Origin: Enterovibrio norvegicus FF-33
Lineage (GTDB): Bacteria > Pseudomonadota > Gammaproteobacteria > Enterobacterales > Vibrionaceae
DNA length: 64,000 bases
Assembly: GCF_000286835.2 (NCBI RefSeq)
Contig: NZ_AJYD02000038.1
Span: 1,406,033 to 1,470,032 of the forward strand
Reading direction: 5' to 3'
The notes under the pieces were generated by a model, which ran no database searches, was not told the origin of the DNA, and was given only the letters and a program-made list of their open reading frames with translations. This document shows positions 27,002 through 35,757 of this stretch, in pieces; position 1 is the stretch's first letter; every line of letters begins with the position of its first letter. A program made the translations under genes and the position numbers.

Positions 27002-28450
27002 ATGTCACAGATAGAAGCGACAGAAAATCAAATCATGAAAGCGAAAATCGACGTTCCGATGACACAGAAAGGGGCGTACGGTGCAGGCACACTCACGCTT
27101 AACCTTTTACCTGGAGCGTTAGGCGTCTTCTCTTTCTTTCTTATCACTGCTTTTGGTATTGACCCATTTCTAGCGGGTTTATTGGGTGGACTGCCAAGGC
27201 TTTTTGATGCATTAACCGATCCCATCATGGGATTCATCACAGACAACACCAAATCACGTTGGGGTAGAAGAAGGCCTTACATTGTTGTTGGCGCCATTCT
27301 AAGTGGCGTGTTTTTTGCCTTACTTTGGCAACTCGATCCTGAAGCATCTCAAGCGTATAACTTTTGGTATTTCCTCATTTTCTCGATGATCTTCACTATC
27401 GGTAACACCATGTTTGCGACGCCTTTCGTTGCCCTTGGTTACGAAATGACCTCGGACTACAACGAACGTACTCGCTTGATGGCATTCGCTCAAACGATGG
27501 GTCAGGTTGCATGGATGATCGTACCGTGGTTCTGGGTAATGATTGCGGATAAAGATTTGTTCCCAACGCAGGCCGAAGGGGTACGTGAACTTTCTCTGTA
27601 TGTTGCAGGTGCATGTATCGTTTTGGGTATTTTGCCGGGTCTATTCTGTAAAGGTCTTGATGACAGCAAACTTGAGAACCGTGCTGAGATTTCATTCGCA
27701 ACATTGTGGACGAACTTGAAAGCAGTCTTTTCTGGCATTCGAACAGTCTTCAAAAACGGCCCTTTTGTTAAGCTGTGTGGCGCGACTTTCTTAGTCTTCA
27801 ATGGCTTCCAATTGGTGGCTTCATTTAGCTTCTTTATCATTGTTTTCCATATGTTTGGTGGCGACTACGGTGCGACAGGTAGCTGGCCAGCATGGTTTGC
27901 AACGGTTAGTGCTATGACAACGGCATTTTTGGTTATTCCAATTATTAGCTGGATGGCAAGCAAGTATGGAAAGCGCAATGCTTTCATCATTTCAACGATG
28001 ATTTCAATTGTAGGCTATAGCCTGAAATGGTGGAGCTTTGATCCTTCAAACCCTTGGTTGATCTTCATGCCGATCCCGTTGATGTCGTTTGGTATTGGTG
28101 GTTTGTTTACTCTGATGATGAGTATGACTGCTGATGTTTGCGATATGGATGAACTGTCAAATGGTATGCCACGCCGTGAAGGTACCTTCGGTGCAATCTA
28201 TTGGCTGATGGTCAAATTAGGCCAAGCACTGGCGCTAATCTTGGGTGGCTTGGTGATTAAATTGGTCGGCTTTGACCCCGGTGCCGCGAGTCAGTCGGCT
28301 GAAACGCTGATTCAATTACGTCTTGCTGATATTATTATCCCGGCTTCGACAGCAGCACTCGCGATTATAGTGATGTGGAAATATGATCTGTCGGAAGACA
28401 AAGCACGTGCAATTAAAGCGAAACTCGTTGAGCTACGCGGTGAATTGTAA
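27002..28450 (+). CDS. GPH-family (MelB-like) sugar symporter
   Basis: Cation-coupled glycoside symporter (482 aa, about 12 membrane segments). Family motifs include DALTDPIMGFITDNTKSRWGRRRPYI and the later DVCDMDELSNGMPRREGTFGA. The exact sugar cannot be assigned; relatives carry melibiose, glucuronides, xylosides or alginate and other oligosaccharides. It is not next to a glycosidase here, so partners must be elsewhere. ATG 27002 is preferred; an upstream in-frame ATG at 26963 lacks a ribosome-binding site. Regulation by a LacI-type repressor is suggested by two upstream palindromes. Confidence 0.9.
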   Translation: MSQIEATENQIMKAKIDVPMTQKGAYGAGTLTLNLLPGALGVFSFFLITAFGIDPFLAGLLGGLPRLFDALTDPIMGFITDNTKSRWGRRRPYIVVGAILSGVFFALLWQLDPEASQAYNFWYFLIFSMIFTIGNTMFATPFVALGYEMTSDYNERTRLMAFAQTMGQVAWMIVPWFWVMIADKDLFPTQAEGVRELSLYVAGACIVLGILPGLFCKGLDDSKLENRAEISFATLWTNLKAVFSGIRTVFKNGPFVKLCGATFLVFNGFQLVASFSFFIIVFHMFGGDYGATGSWPAWFATVSAMTTAFLVIPIISWMASKYGKRNAFIISTMISIVGYSLKWWSFDPSNPWLIFMPIPLMSFGIGGLFTLMMSMTADVCDMDELSNGMPRREGTFGAIYWLMVKLGQALALILGGLVIKLVGFDPGAASQSAETLIQLRLADIIIPASTAALAIIVMWKYDLSEDKARAIKAKLVELRGEL

Positions 28451-28488
28451 GTGCTAGATCTCATCTAGATTTAACGTATCACCACGTG

Positions 28489-28519
28489 AAAGGGATGAAC
28501 ATATGTTCATCCCTTTTTT
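28489..28519. terminator. Terminator of the symporter gene
   Basis: Perfect 28-base palindrome, AAAGGGATGAACAT / ATGTTCATCCCTTT, followed by more T residues. Confidence 0.85.
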
Positions 28520-28563
28520 GTTGCTATCTGTTTACTTTAACAACAAGAAAGGAGGGATGGATT

Positions 28564-29688
28564 TTATTTGAGTCCATTCATATCGCGAATAATCTGCTCA
28601 AAAATCTTACTTGAAATATCGATTAGCGTGTCGGGAAAATCATAGCGAGGATCATGAAGAGGCGGGTGGTCGGCTCCGCTGCCAATGCCAAAAAATGCTG
28701 ATGGCCATGTTTTAGCGTATTCAGAAAAATCTTCGGACCATCGCATTGGCTGCTCAAGCCCAATGAAATCAAATCCTAAGTCTTTACATGCTTGTTTTAA
28801 CAGCATGTTAGCTTCGCTATGATTGATGGTGGCACTGAATGAATCAATCCATTCAATGTTTAATGTTAGATCATCTCTTTTTGCATAATACTCTGCTCGC
28901 TCTTTCACCTGTGCACAGAGTGTCGAAAAGCATTTGTTGCTGTCACTTCTCAATGTCGCCATTAATTCGCCAGATTGAGGTGTCGTTCCAAATGCTGCTT
29001 GTCCCAAATTGATATGCACAATGGTCGACATAGCAAACCCTTGAGTTATCTCCGTGGGCAAGGTTTCGATGTCTAGCATCATTTGTCTGATGGCTCGGGA
29101 AGGATTGGCCGCAGTTTCTGGGTAGGCTGCATGTGCAGTCGTGCCTTTAAACGTGATGGAAACACCGATCGATGCACAAGAGAAAGTGTTATCTCGGCAG
29201 AGTATCTGCCCCAGTGGGTAGCCAGGGATATTGTGATAACCAAATGCGTAATCAATGTTACCTTTTGCCCATGCATTATCATTAAGCATGGCAAGTGCGC
29301 CGAGCCCGTTTTCTTCAGAAGGCTGAAAAATAAGGGTGATGGAACCACGCTGAAGGCGCTGAGAAGACAGTCGATGTGCGAGTGCCATTAAGCTGGCTGA
29401 ATGACCGTCGTGTCCGCAGGCATGCATGGCGCCATAGCGTCTCGATCCATGTTCGTGTTTTGCGAGTTCGTTAATTGGAAGCGCATCAGTATCTGCACGA
29501 AACAAAAGACGTGGCCCGTCCAAACCCGTTTCAATTTGAACGACAACACCATGCCCCCCAATGCCTTCTATTGGCTCAAAACCAAAAGATCGTAATTTTT
29601 CAGCAAGGATTGTCTGTGTTTTTTTTTCAAAACCAGACAGTTCTGGGATCTGATGCAATTGATGACGAAACAGAATTGGGTTGAACAT
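28564..29688 (-). CDS. M20-family amidohydrolase (N-acyl amino acid/hippurate hydrolase type)
   Basis: Metal-dependent hydrolase of 374 residues. The metal-binding motifs are HACGHDGHSASLMALA, the catalytic Glu pair in FQPSEENGLGA and the later FGYHNIPGYP, with the dimerisation domain in between (SIGVSITFKGTTAHAAYP). The C-terminal His near GADHPPLHDPRYDF completes the second metal site. Cytoplasmic, single gene. Likely removes acyl or other groups from amino acids; exact substrate unknown. Confidence 0.92.
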   Translation of the reverse strand: MFNPILFRHQLHQIPELSGFEKKTQTILAEKLRSFGFEPIEGIGGHGVVVQIETGLDGPRLLFRADTDALPINELAKHEHGSRRYGAMHACGHDGHSASLMALAHRLSSQRLQRGSITLIFQPSEENGLGALAMLNDNAWAKGNIDYAFGYHNIPGYPLGQILCRDNTFSCASIGVSITFKGTTAHAAYPETAANPSRAIRQMMLDIETLPTEITQGFAMSTIVHINLGQAAFGTTPQSGELMATLRSDSNKCFSTLCAQVKERAEYYAKRDDLTLNIEWIDSFSATINHSEANMLLKQACKDLGFDFIGLEQPMRWSEDFSEYAKTWPSAFFGIGSGADHPPLHDPRYDFPDTLIDISSKIFEQIIRDMNGLK

Positions 29689-29817
29689 TTCACCGCCAAA
29701 TTCGCAGAAATAAACTCAACACTCTACGCGCTCAGATTGGCCGATTTTGTGATCAAAATCTACTTTATTAGGGTTGCAGATCAGAGTTGTTTTTAACTGA
29801 TTTTGAGTCTAATAAGG

Positions 29818-29855
29818 GAGAAAAGAAATCGGGCAGATTTGAAATCTGCCCGATT
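29818..29855 (-). terminator. Terminator of the cytochrome b561-YceI operon
   Basis: Perfect 14-bp inverted repeat AATCGGGCAGATTT / AAATCTGCCCGATT. On the minus strand it is followed by TTCTTTTCTC, so it acts in the direction of the yceI-like gene, about 40 bases past its stop. Confidence 0.8.
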
Positions 29856-29892
29856 AGTAGGGGGAGTTTGTTTGGAGAGATTCGTGAGTAAA

Positions 29893-30465
29893 TTACTTTC
29901 GAATACCTTCGACATGCAACTCTAAATCTACATAGCTAGATGCACCCATGACCGCGATATCATAGTCTTTCAACGCAAGGCGGGTAGTCCCTTCAAAGCC
30001 AGCACGATATCCACCCCAAGGGTCTTCACCTGCACCAATGAAATTTGCCTGAATAGCAATTGGATTGGTTTTACCATGCAATGTCAGGTCGCCATTAAGG
30101 GTGAGTGTACCATCTGCATTTTCTTCAACAGATGTACTTTTAAAGGTGGCTGTTGAGAACTTAGATGCATTAATGAAGTCTCCACTGCGCAAGTGCTTGT
30201 CGCGTTCGGCGTGGTTGGAATCCAGACTCGTTGTATCAATGTTCACAACGATGACCGAATCAGTAACATTCGCGGGATCGTAAGAAAACTCTCCACCAAA
30301 ATCGTTGAAACGACCTTTAATAAAGCTGTAGCCCAGATGTGGAACTTTGAAGTTGATTGACGCGTGAGCGCCATTGGTGTCGATGACATAGTCATCTGCC
30401 AACGTAGCCGCTGAGAATAGTGTTGTCGCTCCGAGCGCTAAAGCAAGTAGGGTCTTTTTCATCAC
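29893..30465 (-). CDS. YceI-family periplasmic lipid-binding protein
   Basis: A 190-residue protein with a signal peptide ending near ATLADDY. The YceI fold follows: INFKVPHLGYSFIKGRFNDFGGEFSYDP, a central SGDFINASKFSTATFKS, and GTTRLALKDYDI. Members bind isoprenoids such as ubiquinone-type lipids or amphiphiles. It overlaps the cytochrome b561 gene by four bases (ATGA), the same pairing as E. coli yceJ-yceI. Confidence 0.93.
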   Translation of the reverse strand: MMKKTLLALALGATTLFSAATLADDYVIDTNGAHASINFKVPHLGYSFIKGRFNDFGGEFSYDPANVTDSVIVVNIDTTSLDSNHAERDKHLRSGDFINASKFSTATFKSTSVEENADGTLTLNGDLTLHGKTNPIAIQANFIGAGEDPWGGYRAGFEGTTRLALKDYDIAVMGASSYVDLELHVEGIRK

Positions 30466-30998
30466 GATTTGCCTCCAATCATTTTCCGTAACGTATTATC
30501 TTTATCGATAAAGTGGTGCTTAAGTGCGGCGGCGGCATGCAATACAGCCAATCCGATTAGCCCAAAAGCGGCATAGTAGTGAACGGTTCCTGCAATGTCA
30601 GATTGGTCAGGGAATAGCTCACCCAACGCAGGAACTGCAAACCAGTCGAAAACTTCGATGGGACGACCATCTGAAGTGGAAATTAAATAGCCCGACGTGA
30701 AAATAACAATCAATAGGAGATAAATGACGTTGTGCGCTGCGTGTGCTGCCATTCTTTCGAATCGTTTACCCTCTATCTCTGGCGTACTTTTGACAAAACG
30801 CCAAACCAGACGAAAAAGGGTTAATGCTGCGACACAAAGACCGACTGATTTGTGCCAATGAGGGGCCGTTTTATACCAGCTGCTGTAATAGGTAAGGTCA
30901 ACCATCCACAATCCGGCGGCAAACAGTCCAATGATAAGCAAAGCACTGAGCCAGTGGATTAGGCGCTGGGTAAGACCATACTGAGCGGGTTTTTCCAT
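30462..30998 (-). CDS. Cytochrome b561-family protein
   Basis: Di-haem inner-membrane cytochrome of 178 residues with four membrane segments. Likely haem ligands are His14 in LTQRLIHWLSA, the His pair in APHWHKSVG, and the later HYYAAFGLIGLAVLHAAAALKHH. Such proteins pass electrons between quinones and superoxide or periplasmic acceptors. First gene of the two-gene operon with the YceI-like protein. A Fur-like box lies 27 bases upstream of its start, so iron control is plausible. Confidence 0.92.
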   Translation of the reverse strand: MEKPAQYGLTQRLIHWLSALLIIGLFAAGLWMVDLTYYSSWYKTAPHWHKSVGLCVAALTLFRLVWRFVKSTPEIEGKRFERMAAHAAHNVIYLLLIVIFTSGYLISTSDGRPIEVFDWFAVPALGELFPDQSDIAGTVHYYAAFGLIGLAVLHAAAALKHHFIDKDNTLRKMIGGKS

Positions 30999-31024
30999 TT
31001 CAGAAACGTGTCCAATTGATTAGT

Positions 31025-31043
31025 GTTAATGAGAATTATAATC
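31025..31043 (-). promoter_or_regulatory. Fur-like box upstream of cytochrome b561-yceI
   Basis: GTTAATGAGAATTATAATC matches 15 of 19 positions of the Fur consensus GATAATGATAATCATTATC. It lies 27 bases upstream of the cytochrome gene start, where a repressor would block the promoter. Confidence 0.5.
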
Positions 31044-31126
31044 AATATTGCTTTAAGGTTAAGCACCAGCAACTGAACAACTTGTTCGAAAAAATAGAAG
31101 GAACCTTAAATTTTATGCATTCCGTA

Positions 31127-31498
31127 TCATTCTTCTTGCTGCCAACTCAGGCTCAGAGAGACAGAATCGGCAAACCTAAGTGCATGAGGTTTATCGATGG
31201 TCACGCGTGCAAACGTGACCCAATGGTGACCTTTAGCGATATCGAGAACACTTGAAACTAATTTTTCGAGCAACAGGAAACGGCCATTTTCGACATGGTC
31301 GATGATGGTTTTCGTGATCACCTTATAATTTAACGCTTCGTCAACGACATCGCTTGAGCATGCTTTGTCGCCGGGGTAGTGAATCTCAATGTTCAGCACA
31401 ACATCCTGTTTCTTTTCTTGCTCATCAGGATTAAAGCCAATGTATGTGCGTAGGCGAAGATTGGTAATAGTGATAATCGCATTTTGCATAGCTATCAT
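31127..31498 (-). CDS. folX: Dihydroneopterin triphosphate 2'-epimerase
   Basis: Pterin epimerase (123 aa) that makes dihydromonapterin triphosphate for tetrahydromonapterin synthesis. The chain follows E. coli FolX closely: [55 protein letters not shown] and [15 protein letters not shown]. This separates it from the dihydroneopterin aldolase FolB. It lies nine bases after folM in the same operon. Confidence 0.95.
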   Translation of the reverse strand: MIAMQNAIITITNLRLRTYIGFNPDEQEKKQDVVLNIEIHYPGDKACSSDVVDEALNYKVITKTIIDHVENGRFLLLEKLVSSVLDIAKGHHWVTFARVTIDKPHALRFADSVSLSLSWQQEE

Positions 31499-31507
31499 TC
31501 CGTCTTG

Positions 31508-32221
31508 TTATTTTAGTGCTCGGCCACCGTCAAGATTGACGCTTTGGCCTGTCATGTAGTTACTGTTCAATATAAATTCAACCGCATTCACTATCTCTGC
31601 TTCACCTGGAGCAAGGTTCATCAAAGATTTAGACAGTGCTTTTCGCTTGTAATTGTCGTCGTCACTATCGTTAAACATAATGAGTGCGGGAGCAATGCTA
31701 TTCACCTTAACTTGTGGCGCAAGTTTCTGTGCGAAAGAGAGAGTGAGGTTTTCCAGTGCCGCTTTACTCGCTGCATACGCGATATGTTTCGCGCTGCCTT
31801 TCTTCACGACATAATCAGTAAAGTGAATGATGTCACTGTCCGCATTCTCATCAGTACGCATAAACGGTGCGAGTGCCTGATTGAGCAAGTAGGGCGCTTT
31901 TACGTGTACTTGCATCATCTGATCTAACAAGGCGGCATAATCGTCAGTATGCTTTTCTGCGTTCCAATCCGAGGCGTTGTGTATGAGTGCACGAAGGGTA
32001 AGGTTACGCTCTGCCAATGTTCTCGCAAATTGATGAATGCCAGCATCGGTTGAAAAATCAGCGTGAATGCATTCCACCCCCATCTTACGTAGGGTGGCGA
32101 TGCCCGACCTTTCAGTACGATAGGAAACAATCACCGAATTTCCGCCTTCGACAAAATGTTTAGCAAGCGCAAACCCGATCCTTTGCGCAGCGCCAGTGAT
32201 CACAATGGTGTTTTGAGTCAT
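31508..32221 (-). CDS. folM: Dihydromonapterin reductase FolM
   Basis: Short-chain dehydrogenase (237 aa) reducing dihydromonapterin, and more weakly dihydrofolate, with NADPH. It has the variant nucleotide-binding motif TGAAQRIGFALAKHF, followed by YRTERSG for NADP binding, and the catalytic Tyr-x-x-x-Lys in AYAASKAALENLTLSFAQ. Identity rests on the FolX partner downstream, an arrangement known for the tetrahydromonapterin pathway that supplies cofactor to phenylalanine hydroxylase. Confidence 0.92.
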   Translation of the reverse strand: MTQNTIVITGAAQRIGFALAKHFVEGGNSVIVSYRTERSGIATLRKMGVECIHADFSTDAGIHQFARTLAERNLTLRALIHNASDWNAEKHTDDYAALLDQMMQVHVKAPYLLNQALAPFMRTDENADSDIIHFTDYVVKKGSAKHIAYAASKAALENLTLSFAQKLAPQVKVNSIAPALIMFNDSDDDNYKRKALSKSLMNLAPGEAEIVNAVEFILNSNYMTGQSVNLDGGRALK

Positions 32222-32350
32222 ATATAGCTATTCCAATGCTCGTGCAATTTTCAGTACCGAACGCAATACGTTTAAATAATTGAAAAGATCACGATAATTG
32301 ATGAATCAGTGTGTTAGGTGATATTAGCAGAACAATTTAGAGGAATAAGG

Positions 32351-33067
32351 ATGAAGAAGACGGTATTGGTGGCTGGCTCACATGGAAGTATTGGTTTGGC
32401 ATTAACCAAGAGGCTGCTTCAAAACGACTATCGCGTTATAACGGCAAGCCGATCAGATCTTCCTAGTGATGACAGGGTCAGCGCACATTTGTGTGTCGAC
32501 ATGACACAATCGGATAATGTGCAAAAGATTCGAGATTGGCTTTCCCCTTATTCGTCTGATCTTAAGGGTATTATTCAATGCGCAGGAATACTTCACGATG
32601 ACAACCATTCTCCTGAAAAGCACCTAGGGCAAGTGTCAGCAGAGTGGTTAGAAAAGTCGATGTCGGTGAATGTTTTGCCACATTTATATTTATCGCAGGC
32701 AGTGTCCCCGTTGATTAACTCTCACTCAGAACTTACATGGGTATCGCTTAGTGCCAAAGTTGCTAGCATTGAAGACAATCAGTTAGGTGGTTGGTACAGC
32801 TACCGCATGTCAAAAGCCGCGCTGAATATGTTTATCAAAACGCTTTCTATTGAATGGGGGAGGCGTTCAAAGCGTTGCACTGTGATTGCGATGCACCCAG
32901 GAACGACACCAAGCGCACTCTCAGAGCCTTTTACCAAGAACTGGCCCCAAGATAAGTTATATTCGCCGTCGATGACGGCAAGCCGGATACTGGCCCAATT
33001 CGAACATGTTAATGCTGAGGACTCAGGGCGGTTATATCATCACGATGGGACGGTGATTCCTTGGTAG
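32351..33067 (+). CDS. SDR-family oxidoreductase
   Basis: Short-chain dehydrogenase of 238 residues. The cofactor motif is VAGSHGSIGLALTKRL, the catalytic Tyr-x-x-x-Lys is YSYRMSKAALNMF, and MHPGTTPSALSEPF follows as in the C-factor-like subgroup of SDR proteins. ATG 32351 follows AGAGGAATAAGG and is better than the upstream 32318. It is divergent from folM; whether it works on pterins is not shown. Confidence 0.88.
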   Translation: MKKTVLVAGSHGSIGLALTKRLLQNDYRVITASRSDLPSDDRVSAHLCVDMTQSDNVQKIRDWLSPYSSDLKGIIQCAGILHDDNHSPEKHLGQVSAEWLEKSMSVNVLPHLYLSQAVSPLINSHSELTWVSLSAKVASIEDNQLGGWYSYRMSKAALNMFIKTLSIEWGRRSKRCTVIAMHPGTTPSALSEPFTKNWPQDKLYSPSMTASRILAQFEHVNAEDSGRLYHHDGTVIPW

Positions 33068-33084
33068 AGATAATCGTTGAAAGC

Positions 33085-33609
33085 TTATTCAGCAAAATAG
33101 CTACGGATCTGCCAGATGCGTGCCGACCAGTATGGGTTGTCTAACGTTGAGATGCTGACACCTTTCGACGAAGAGGCATGCATGAACTGCTTATCACCGA
33201 TATATATTCCAACATGATAGCGGCGAGCGCCCGTTTTGAAGAAGATTAAGTCGCCATAGGTTGCAGAGTGTAACGTTGTTTTGTTGCCTTTCGTCACTTG
33301 TTGCCTAGTAGTACGCGGCAGCGGGTGTTGAAAAACGGCTTGATAAGCTTGCTGCGTAAATGCCGAACAGTCGATTCCCTTCTTCGATACTCCGCCCCAA
33401 CGATAGGGTGTACCTTGCCATTCTTCGAAGTATTGAACTAATGCCGCACTCAGAGGTTCACCCAATTTAATATATGGCGCTAATGAATTTGGTCTGTCTG
33501 TTTTGTAGTGCGCATTCGTGGAATCGTAGGGTGTGGCCGTCGGTGTTGATTCACAACCCGTGAGCACAAAGCTGACGAGCGAAATGGCTTTTAATGTGAT
33601 GATGGCGCG
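33085..33609 (-). CDS. NlpC/P60-family lipoprotein peptidase
   Basis: Cell-wall peptidase of about 174 residues. A lipobox (LTGC near residue 18) predicts a membrane-anchored lipoprotein. The NlpC/P60 catalytic Cys is in GIDCSAFTQQAY and the His in YHVGIYIGDKQFMHASSSKG. Members such as NlpC and MepS cut between D-Glu and diaminopimelate in peptidoglycan stem peptides. The start could instead be GTG 33627. Confidence 0.92.
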   Translation of the reverse strand, partial: RAIITLKAISLVSFVLTGCESTPTATPYDSTNAHYKTDRPNSLAPYIKLGEPLSAALVQYFEEWQGTPYRWGGVSKKGIDCSAFTQQAYQAVFQHPLPRTTRQQVTKGNKTTLHSATYGDLIFFKTGARRYHVGIYIGDKQFMHASSSKGVSISTLDNPYWSARIWQIRSYFAE

Positions 33610-33746
33610 CATTAGTAGAATAAACACCTGCTATAAGCGAATATCTCCAGTCTAAATGCGAGCAACTTGTGGCGCAATATTATGCCTCTCACAGTGCTGC
33701 CTTATTCTCACTAATTAGTCAGACAGATATCGAGTGAGAGAAGCTG

Positions 33747-34613
33747 CTATGCTGCACTTTGATTGCGGCGCATATACCATTCAGTAATGTAGTCAGCCAG
33801 AGCAAGAACCGCGGGTTCACTTGCCCCTGGTTTTAGACTTAGTCCACTGGCAATCGATGTTTCTACCGAATTACTGTTCAACCATTCCAGCAAATCCATA
33901 TCTTCCGTGACTGAGCAAGCGGCAATCAATGAAACCGCCATGCCTGATTCAATGGCTGCGTTTAAGCCATGAAAATCTGCAGCCGACAGTACCACCTGAT
34001 AAGGGATACTCGCGCGATCGAGAATATCCATGGCAAGCCGTCCCCATCGGCACTCGACTTCGATGGCTAGCGGGAGTGGTCGGTCTTTGCAGTAGGTAAT
34101 GTGCTTGGCTTTGGCCCAAACCAGCTTTTCGGTAAAGAGTTGTGTGGCAGGGTAGCTTTGGTCGTGAATATTAATCAATGCGAGATCTAAACGCCCATCC
34201 AGTACTTGTTTGAGCAATCGTTGGCTGCTGTTACTTTGAACTGAAAGCTGAAGGTTAGGGTAGCGCTCAGAAAACCCCGTGAGTATCCGACGAAAAACAA
34301 GGTTGACGTAGTCGTCACAGACACCCAATTTAACAATGCCGTTCATTTCCGGGCTATGAAAATGGGCCATCGCCTCATCATTCAATACCAGCATTTGGCG
34401 CGCATAGCTCACCAACGTCATACCGTGAGACGTAAGTACATGGCGACGTCCTTGTTTTTGAAACAATGCAACGCCTGACACTTCCTCAAGTTTTTTCATT
34501 TGCATGCTAACTGCAGATTGCGTGCGGTGAACGCTGTTTGCTGCTGCGGCAAAGTTCCCGCAGTCAACGATCGCGACGAGTGTTCTCAACTGGTCGATAT
34601 CAAAGTTGGTCAT
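33747..34613 (-). CDS. LysR-family transcriptional regulator
   Basis: Transcription factor of 288 residues. The N-terminal winged helix is LDQLRTLVAIVDCGNFAAAANSVHRTQSAVSMQMKKLE-like and the rest is the periplasmic-binding-like effector domain (IVKLGVCDDYV onward). It is divergent from a DUF1127 gene across 119 bases, a pairing often seen in Vibrionaceae and consistent with control of that small gene. Confidence 0.92.
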   Translation of the reverse strand: MTNFDIDQLRTLVAIVDCGNFAAAANSVHRTQSAVSMQMKKLEEVSGVALFQKQGRRHVLTSHGMTLVSYARQMLVLNDEAMAHFHSPEMNGIVKLGVCDDYVNLVFRRILTGFSERYPNLQLSVQSNSSQRLLKQVLDGRLDLALINIHDQSYPATQLFTEKLVWAKAKHITYCKDRPLPLAIEVECRWGRLAMDILDRASIPYQVVLSAADFHGLNAAIESGMAVSLIAACSVTEDMDLLEWLNSNSVETSIASGLSLKPGASEPAVLALADYITEWYMRRNQSAA

Positions 34614-34732
34614 ACATCAATTCCTTTGAAGTTTTGTGTGAAAACTATTGGCTTTTCTTAACAATTAAATTGTTTAAATATTGAACTGTCAAGTGGGTTA
34701 GTGAAAGAGACACAGATAAAAGGGGAAACGTC

Positions 34733-34975
34733 ATGAGAAGCAAAGCAAGCAGAACGGTAAATTCTCGGCACGGCATCGACATTGATCAAATGCCAAGCAA
34801 GCTTCATGGCGGTTTCATCGCAACCCTCGTCCACAAGTGTTGGGGTTTATGGCGTCGTTATCAGTTACGCAGTGAACTTGAACGAAAACTGGAAGATCAA
34901 CACTTTCTTAACGACGTGGGTTTAACACGCGCTGACGTAGCAAAAGAAATTGAGTTATTAAGGCGTCAGAAGTAA
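34733..34975 (+). CDS. DUF1127-family small protein
   Basis: A basic 80-residue protein. The C-terminal half fits DUF1127: a Trp-Arg helix (LWRRYQLRSELERKL) followed by LNDVGLTRADVAKEIE. Other DUF1127 proteins bind RNA or help regulators of phosphate and polyamine metabolism in alphaproteobacteria. ATG 34733 follows GGGGAAACGTC. Divergent from a LysR regulator. Confidence 0.85.
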   Translation: MRSKASRTVNSRHGIDIDQMPSKLHGGFIATLVHKCWGLWRRYQLRSELERKLEDQHFLNDVGLTRADVAKEIELLRRQK

Positions 34976-35010
34976 AGAACGAGTCCTTTGGCAATATGCT
35001 CTGCATATCC

Positions 35011-35045
35011 AACCGCATCTTTTTATGAAGTTGCGGTTTTTTTTT
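35011..35045 (+). terminator. Terminator of the DUF1127 gene
   Basis: Stem AACCGCA and TGCGGTT around a 14-base loop, followed by a run of nine or more T. Confidence 0.8.
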
Positions 35046-35495
35046 GGCTGTTGACTGGGGAAGTATTGAATCATATTTGTATCATGAATAAGACGGGTTC
35101 GACGTCTTCGGTTGGTTAATATACCTGTCATCTAGCTGTGTTCTCATTCAGTTCGGTATTGGGGTGATAAATTTACAGGCATGCAGGGTATAAAAAGTTA
35201 GGCGAAGAGTTGGTTAATTTCAATTGGGCAGTCTACGCTTAAAGTAACTCAATGAGTATTAAGATGATTTCTTATACTGATGTGTGTGGTGATGTTTACA
35301 ATAACTTTACATCATGCTTTGTTTTATGCGAGCATTATCACTATATTGAGTCGACGGTTTGATGTGATGTCATGCTGTTGAAGATTGTAAACATGTTGAT
35401 TCTTTTGGTTGTGCGAAAACGCTTACATCGTTCAACCAAACATCAGCGTGATGTAGCAAAGTACTGTTTCAAATATATACATTGAATAACAATAA
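35046..35495. other. Long A+T-rich stretch without a gene
   Basis: About 450 bases with no convincing protein gene on either strand. A dyad GGTTG/CAACC lies near 35409-35440. It separates the DUF1127 terminator from the sRNA candidate and may hold its promoter, although no strong minus-35/minus-10 pair was identified. Confidence 0.4.
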
Positions 35496-35669
35496 GGTTT
35501 GCAACGAGCAAACTGGTTTGGACAACAAACAGTCATAAGGATTTGGTTTGGCCGCCGACAACCTAATGATTGGTCCATTTTTGGCGTTACTGCATAGCTG
35601 GACTTTACTTTGCTTACGCACTGAAAAGTCAAAAGGTAACCTGACCCGGCTCCATGGACCGGGTTTTTT
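35496..35669 (+). ncRNA. Candidate small RNA upstream of rnb
   Basis: About 175 bases containing two clear hairpins: GTTTGC-AACGA-GCAAAC at 35497-35513 and a terminator, ACCCGG-CTCCATGG-ACCGGGT with six T residues, at 35644-35669. The terminator cannot belong to rnb, which is transcribed the other way and has its own terminator, and the nearest plus-strand gene already ended at 35045. A short plus-strand transcript is therefore implied. No Rfam family is recognised; Hfq binding at the T-run is possible. Confidence 0.4.
35644..35669 (+). terminator. Terminator of the candidate sRNA
   Basis: Stem ACCCGG / CCGGGT with loop CTCCATGGA and a six-T tail. Confidence 0.75.
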
Positions 35670-35705
35670 ATTGCCAAAATTTCGCTAACTGACCATCAAC
35701 AGATC

Positions 35706-35732
35706 AAAAAAAAGCCAGACGATGTCTGGCTT
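35706..35732 (-). terminator. Terminator of rnb
   Basis: On the minus strand, AAGCCAGAC-ATC-GTCTGGCTT followed by eight T, 25 bases past the rnb stop. Confidence 0.88.
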
Positions 35733-35757
35733 CTTCGAAGACTAAAGGTGCGATAGG

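Noticed and set aside
31016..31255. 79-codon frame on the plus strand
   Set aside because: It runs antisense into folX and through the Fur-like box; composition and lack of start signal argue against a gene.
35432..35677. 81-codon frame on the minus strand
   Set aside because: It runs through the terminator hairpin of the sRNA candidate and has no supporting start signal.
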